Shown: positions 62,612-64,000 of the stretch, piece by piece
How positions within the stretch are numbered: position 1 is the stretch's first letter
Layout: each line of letters opens with the position of its first letter
Assembly (NCBI RefSeq): GCF_006715005.1
Contig: NZ_VFMJ01000001.1
Span: 2,046,001 to 2,110,000 of the forward strand
Length of the DNA stretch: 64,000 nt
Direction of reading: 5' to 3'
Source: Serratia marcescens
Lineage (GTDB): Bacteria > Pseudomonadota > Gammaproteobacteria > Enterobacterales > Enterobacteriaceae
Notes under the pieces: generated by a model
Databases searched by the model: none
What the model was told of the DNA's origin: nothing
Seen by the model: the letters and a program-made list of their open reading frames with translations, nothing else
Made by a program: the position numbers and the translations under genes

Positions 62612-63277
62612 GTGTCTTTACCTTCGCTGACGCAAGAGCTGTTACAACCTTTCTCACCCTACCAGGCGCTGGCGCAAACGTTGCTGCCGCTCACCCTCGA
62701 GTCGGACGACGGTTCGCATGACGTTGCACATCTGCACCGGGTCTGGAAGAACTGCCGCCGAATCAGCAAGCTGGAAGGCGGCGACCGGCGCATTCTCTGC
62801 GCGGCGGTGCTGCTGCACGACGCCGTCGCGGTGGAAAAAAACTCGCCGCAGCGCCATCTGGCCTCGCGCATGGCGGCGGAGCAAGCCACGCTGACGCTGA
62901 CCCAGCTGGAATGGGCGTCGGCGGATATCGCGGCGGTGGCTCACGCCATCGAAGCGCACAGTTTTTCCGCCGGCATCCCCCCACAAACGCTGGAGGCCAA
63001 AATCCTGCAGGACGCCGATCGCCTCGACGCCATAGGTCTTATCGGCGTGGCACGCTGCTTCTATATCGGCGGCCGCATGCGCAGCGCGCTGTATGACGCC
63101 GCCGATCCGCGGGCCGAACATCGTCAATATGACGACAAGCGTTTCAGCCTGGACCATTTCGAAACCAAGCTGTTCAAACTGCAAGACGGCTTCCAGACCG
63201 CCGCCGGGCGGCACATGGCCGAGCGGCGCACCGAACGCATGCGGCGCTTTGTCGACGATCTGCTGGAAGAGGTGTAA
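62612..63277 (+). CDS. HD domain phosphohydrolase YedJ-like
   Basis: A 221-residue HD-domain protein. The metal residues are in SHDVAHLHRVW (about residues 34-44), HD in AAVLLHDAVAVEKNSPQRHL (about 62-81), the third His in AHAIEAHSFSAG, and Asp in ILQDADRLDAIG. These blocks match E. coli YedJ from memory, a predicted metal-dependent phosphohydrolase. The start is GTG 62612 with AGGAG at 62601-62605; the TTG further up (62582) has no ribosome site. Substrate unknown. Confidence 0.85.
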   Translation: MSLPSLTQELLQPFSPYQALAQTLLPLTLESDDGSHDVAHLHRVWKNCRRISKLEGGDRRILCAAVLLHDAVAVEKNSPQRHLASRMAAEQATLTLTQLEWASADIAAVAHAIEAHSFSAGIPPQTLEAKILQDADRLDAIGLIGVARCFYIGGRMRSALYDAADPRAEHRQYDDKRFSLDHFETKLFKLQDGFQTAAGRHMAERRTERMRRFVDDLLEEV

Positions 63278-63372
63278 TGCCGGTTTGCCGGGCATTTTCG
63301 TTATGCCCATAACATTTTCGGTCACATAACGCCGTTAAACTGTAAGTCAACTTCACCGAACGGGCGGCACAG

Positions 63373-63636
63373 ATGAAAAAGTTGACGTTGAAAGAGATGA
63401 CGGAAAGCGAACAGCGGGAAGTGAAAACCGAACTGGACAAAGCGCGCAAAAGCCACGGGCGGCCACTGACCAACGCCGAACAGCACAAGGTCAAGGATGA
63501 AGTGGTGGCGCGCATCATGGCCGCCAGAGCGAAGCTCGCCAAGGCGGAGCGTGCAGAACGCAAGGCCAACCGCTACCGGCCGAGCGGCGACACTTTCAGT
63601 TGGTCCGCCACCATCGGCTCCCGCCCGCCGCGCTGA
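63373..63636 (+). CDS. yjbD: DUF3811 protein YjbD
   Basis: An 87-residue basic cytosolic protein of the DUF3811 family (E. coli YjbD 90). It starts MKKLTLKEMTESEQREVKTE with KSHGRPLTNAEQHKVK (about residues 26-41) and ends with DTFSWSATIGSR, all family features. Two Lys/Arg-rich helices are likely, and binding to nucleic acid is possible but not shown. A rho-independent terminator follows at 63651. Confidence 0.8.
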   Translation: MKKLTLKEMTESEQREVKTELDKARKSHGRPLTNAEQHKVKDEVVARIMAARAKLAKAERAERKANRYRPSGDTFSWSATIGSRPPR

Positions 63637-63650
63637 GCCGGCCAAACCCT

Positions 63651-63680
63651 CCCCGCCGCCGCGGGGATTTTTATTTATTA
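63651..63680 (+). terminator. Rho-independent terminator of yjbD
   Basis: CCCCGC (63651-63656), loop CGCC, GCGGGG (63661-63666), then ATTTTTATTTATT. It separates yjbD from the leader region. Confidence 0.85.
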
Positions 63681-63710
63681 GCCAAACTCATCCCCGCTGA
63701 CGAATCATGA

Positions 63711-63766
63711 ATAACAATGTTATCAATCTGTTGTAAATTGACAGCCTGATGAAGAATATTCATTAT
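63711..63766 (+). promoter_or_regulatory. Promoter and operator of the right-edge leader
   Basis: TTGACA (63738-63743), 17-bp spacer, CATTAT (63761-63766) is a strong sigma-70 promoter. A dyad ATAACA-A-TGTTAT (63711-63723) lies just upstream. Transcription would start near 63773, giving about 225 bases before the ATG at 63998. Confidence 0.75.
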
Positions 63767-63796
63767 CACCCCACTTCCCCTTTTCGCGAGACCGCC

Positions 63797-63892
63797 ATGG
63801 CCTATCCACGCAACGCTGACATTCTGATGACGCCTGCGTTGCCTATTGGCGGTTTGGCGGCGGTTAAATCGAAGAAACAGACGCTCATTTGA
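63797..63892 (+). CDS. 31-codon leader ORF
   Basis: ATG 63797 to TGA 63890-63892, coding for a peptide with MAYPRNADILMTP, PALPIGGLAAVK and an SKKQTLI end. GAG is 7 bases upstream. I do not recognise it as any known leader (mgtL, speFL, tnaC, thrL and hisL look different). It lies after a strong promoter, and its stop codon is inside the 5' arm of a 14-bp hairpin, the position expected if ribosome stalling or release controls the fold. Confidence 0.55.
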   Translation: MAYPRNADILMTPALPIGGLAAVKSKKQTLI

Positions 63893-63964
63893 CCGGGGCG
63901 AGCTGTCCCGTCAGATGAGCTGACTGGATGGCACGCAACGCTCCGCCTTCAATTTTCTCATCTG
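63883..63964 (+). promoter_or_regulatory. Mutually exclusive leader hairpins
   Basis: Hairpin A: 63883-63897 pairs with 63907-63920 (GCTCAT/ATGAGC, TTGAC/GTCAG with one T-G wobble, GGG/CCC, one bulge). Hairpin B: CAGATGAG (63912-63919) can pair with CTCATCTG (63957-63964), 8 bp perfect. Both use the same strand, so only one forms. A third fold (CTTCT with AGAAG, 63966-63990) may cover the ribosome site AAGGA at 63986-63990. Confidence 0.6.
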
Positions 63965-63997
63965 GCTTCTCTGTCGGTCACACAGAAGGAATATTTT

Positions 63998-64000
63998 ATG
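63998..64000 (+). CDS. Start codon of the next gene (edge)
   Basis: The last three bases are ATG, with AAGGA 7 bases upstream. Only the start codon is inside the window, so the product is unknown; it is the target of the leader described just before. Confidence 0.6.

Noticed and set aside
62630..62655. A Ter-like GTTGTAAC on the minus strand near the HD-domain gene.
   Set aside because: The flanking bases do not fit AGNATG...CTAA.

Overview
The window comes from a GC-rich member of the Enterobacterales, almost certainly Serratia, and most likely S. marcescens or a close relative. Three things support this. Gene order follows the Escherichia coli 35-37 min terminus region (ynfA-ynfB-ynfD / clcB-ynfK-mlc-ynfL-ynfM / tus-fumC-manA-ydgA / malI-malX-malY-add / ydgJ-ydgK-rsxABC...DGE-nth-dtpA). 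The Salmonella-type osmU locus sits beside clcB. The chromosomal class C beta-lactamase has the sequence expected of the SST/SRT (Serratia) type and lies next to a divergent ampR. No rRNA, tRNA, CRISPR array, IS element or prophage was seen.

Layout. 1-4004: 3' end of a fecA ferric-citrate receptor, a GNAT, ydfG, ynfA and two small exported proteins. 4055-9488: a DHA2-type MFS exporter and the osmYXWV osmoprotectant ABC transporter. 9614-16368: clcB, a MerR regulator divergent from a DUF2938 membrane protein, ynfK, mlc, ynfL and ynfM. 16420-19632: a lipoprotein DigH-type glycosidase and a GH3 hexosaminidase, probably one peptidoglycan-related operon. 19934-20902: a perfect Ter site followed at once by tus. 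20892-25702: VOC protein, YafY- and LysR-type regulators, a peroxiredoxin-like protein, fumC and a small exported protein. 26178-29029: manA and ydgA. 29073-33489: an accessory block holding a serine hydrolase, a LysR regulator, and ampC/ampR. 33486-40516: malI, malXY with two MalI operators, a Nudix/DUF4406 pair divergent from a DeoR regulator, and add. 40628-43965: an AAA ATPase, a yfeH homologue, ydgJ and ydgK. 44101-52045: the rsx electron-transfer operon and nth, split between rsxC and rsxD by an antisense Rob/MarA-like regulator. 52649-58395: dtpA, a Tat-type prolyl oligopeptidase and the sutR/ydcO divergent pair. 58482-63636: small metabolic genes (O-methyltransferase, cupin, APH(6)-like kinase, RidA, two NTF2-like proteins, HD phosphohydrolase, DUF3811). 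63700-64000: a promoter and structured leader with a 31-codon ORF ahead of a gene that begins at the last three bases.

How it fits together. Most of the window is conserved core metabolism, transport and replication termination. The interesting parts are additions to that core or its control regions: (i) the regulator nested in rsx, whose N-terminus is out of frame across a T7 run; (ii) the uncharacterised leader at the right edge, with mutually exclusive hairpins; (iii) clear operators for SutR, MalI, the MerR protein, a LysR protein and the DeoR regulator, the last with three CGTGYA repeats phased by helical turns; (iv) the Ter/tus fork trap, oriented to stop forks travelling left to right in this window.
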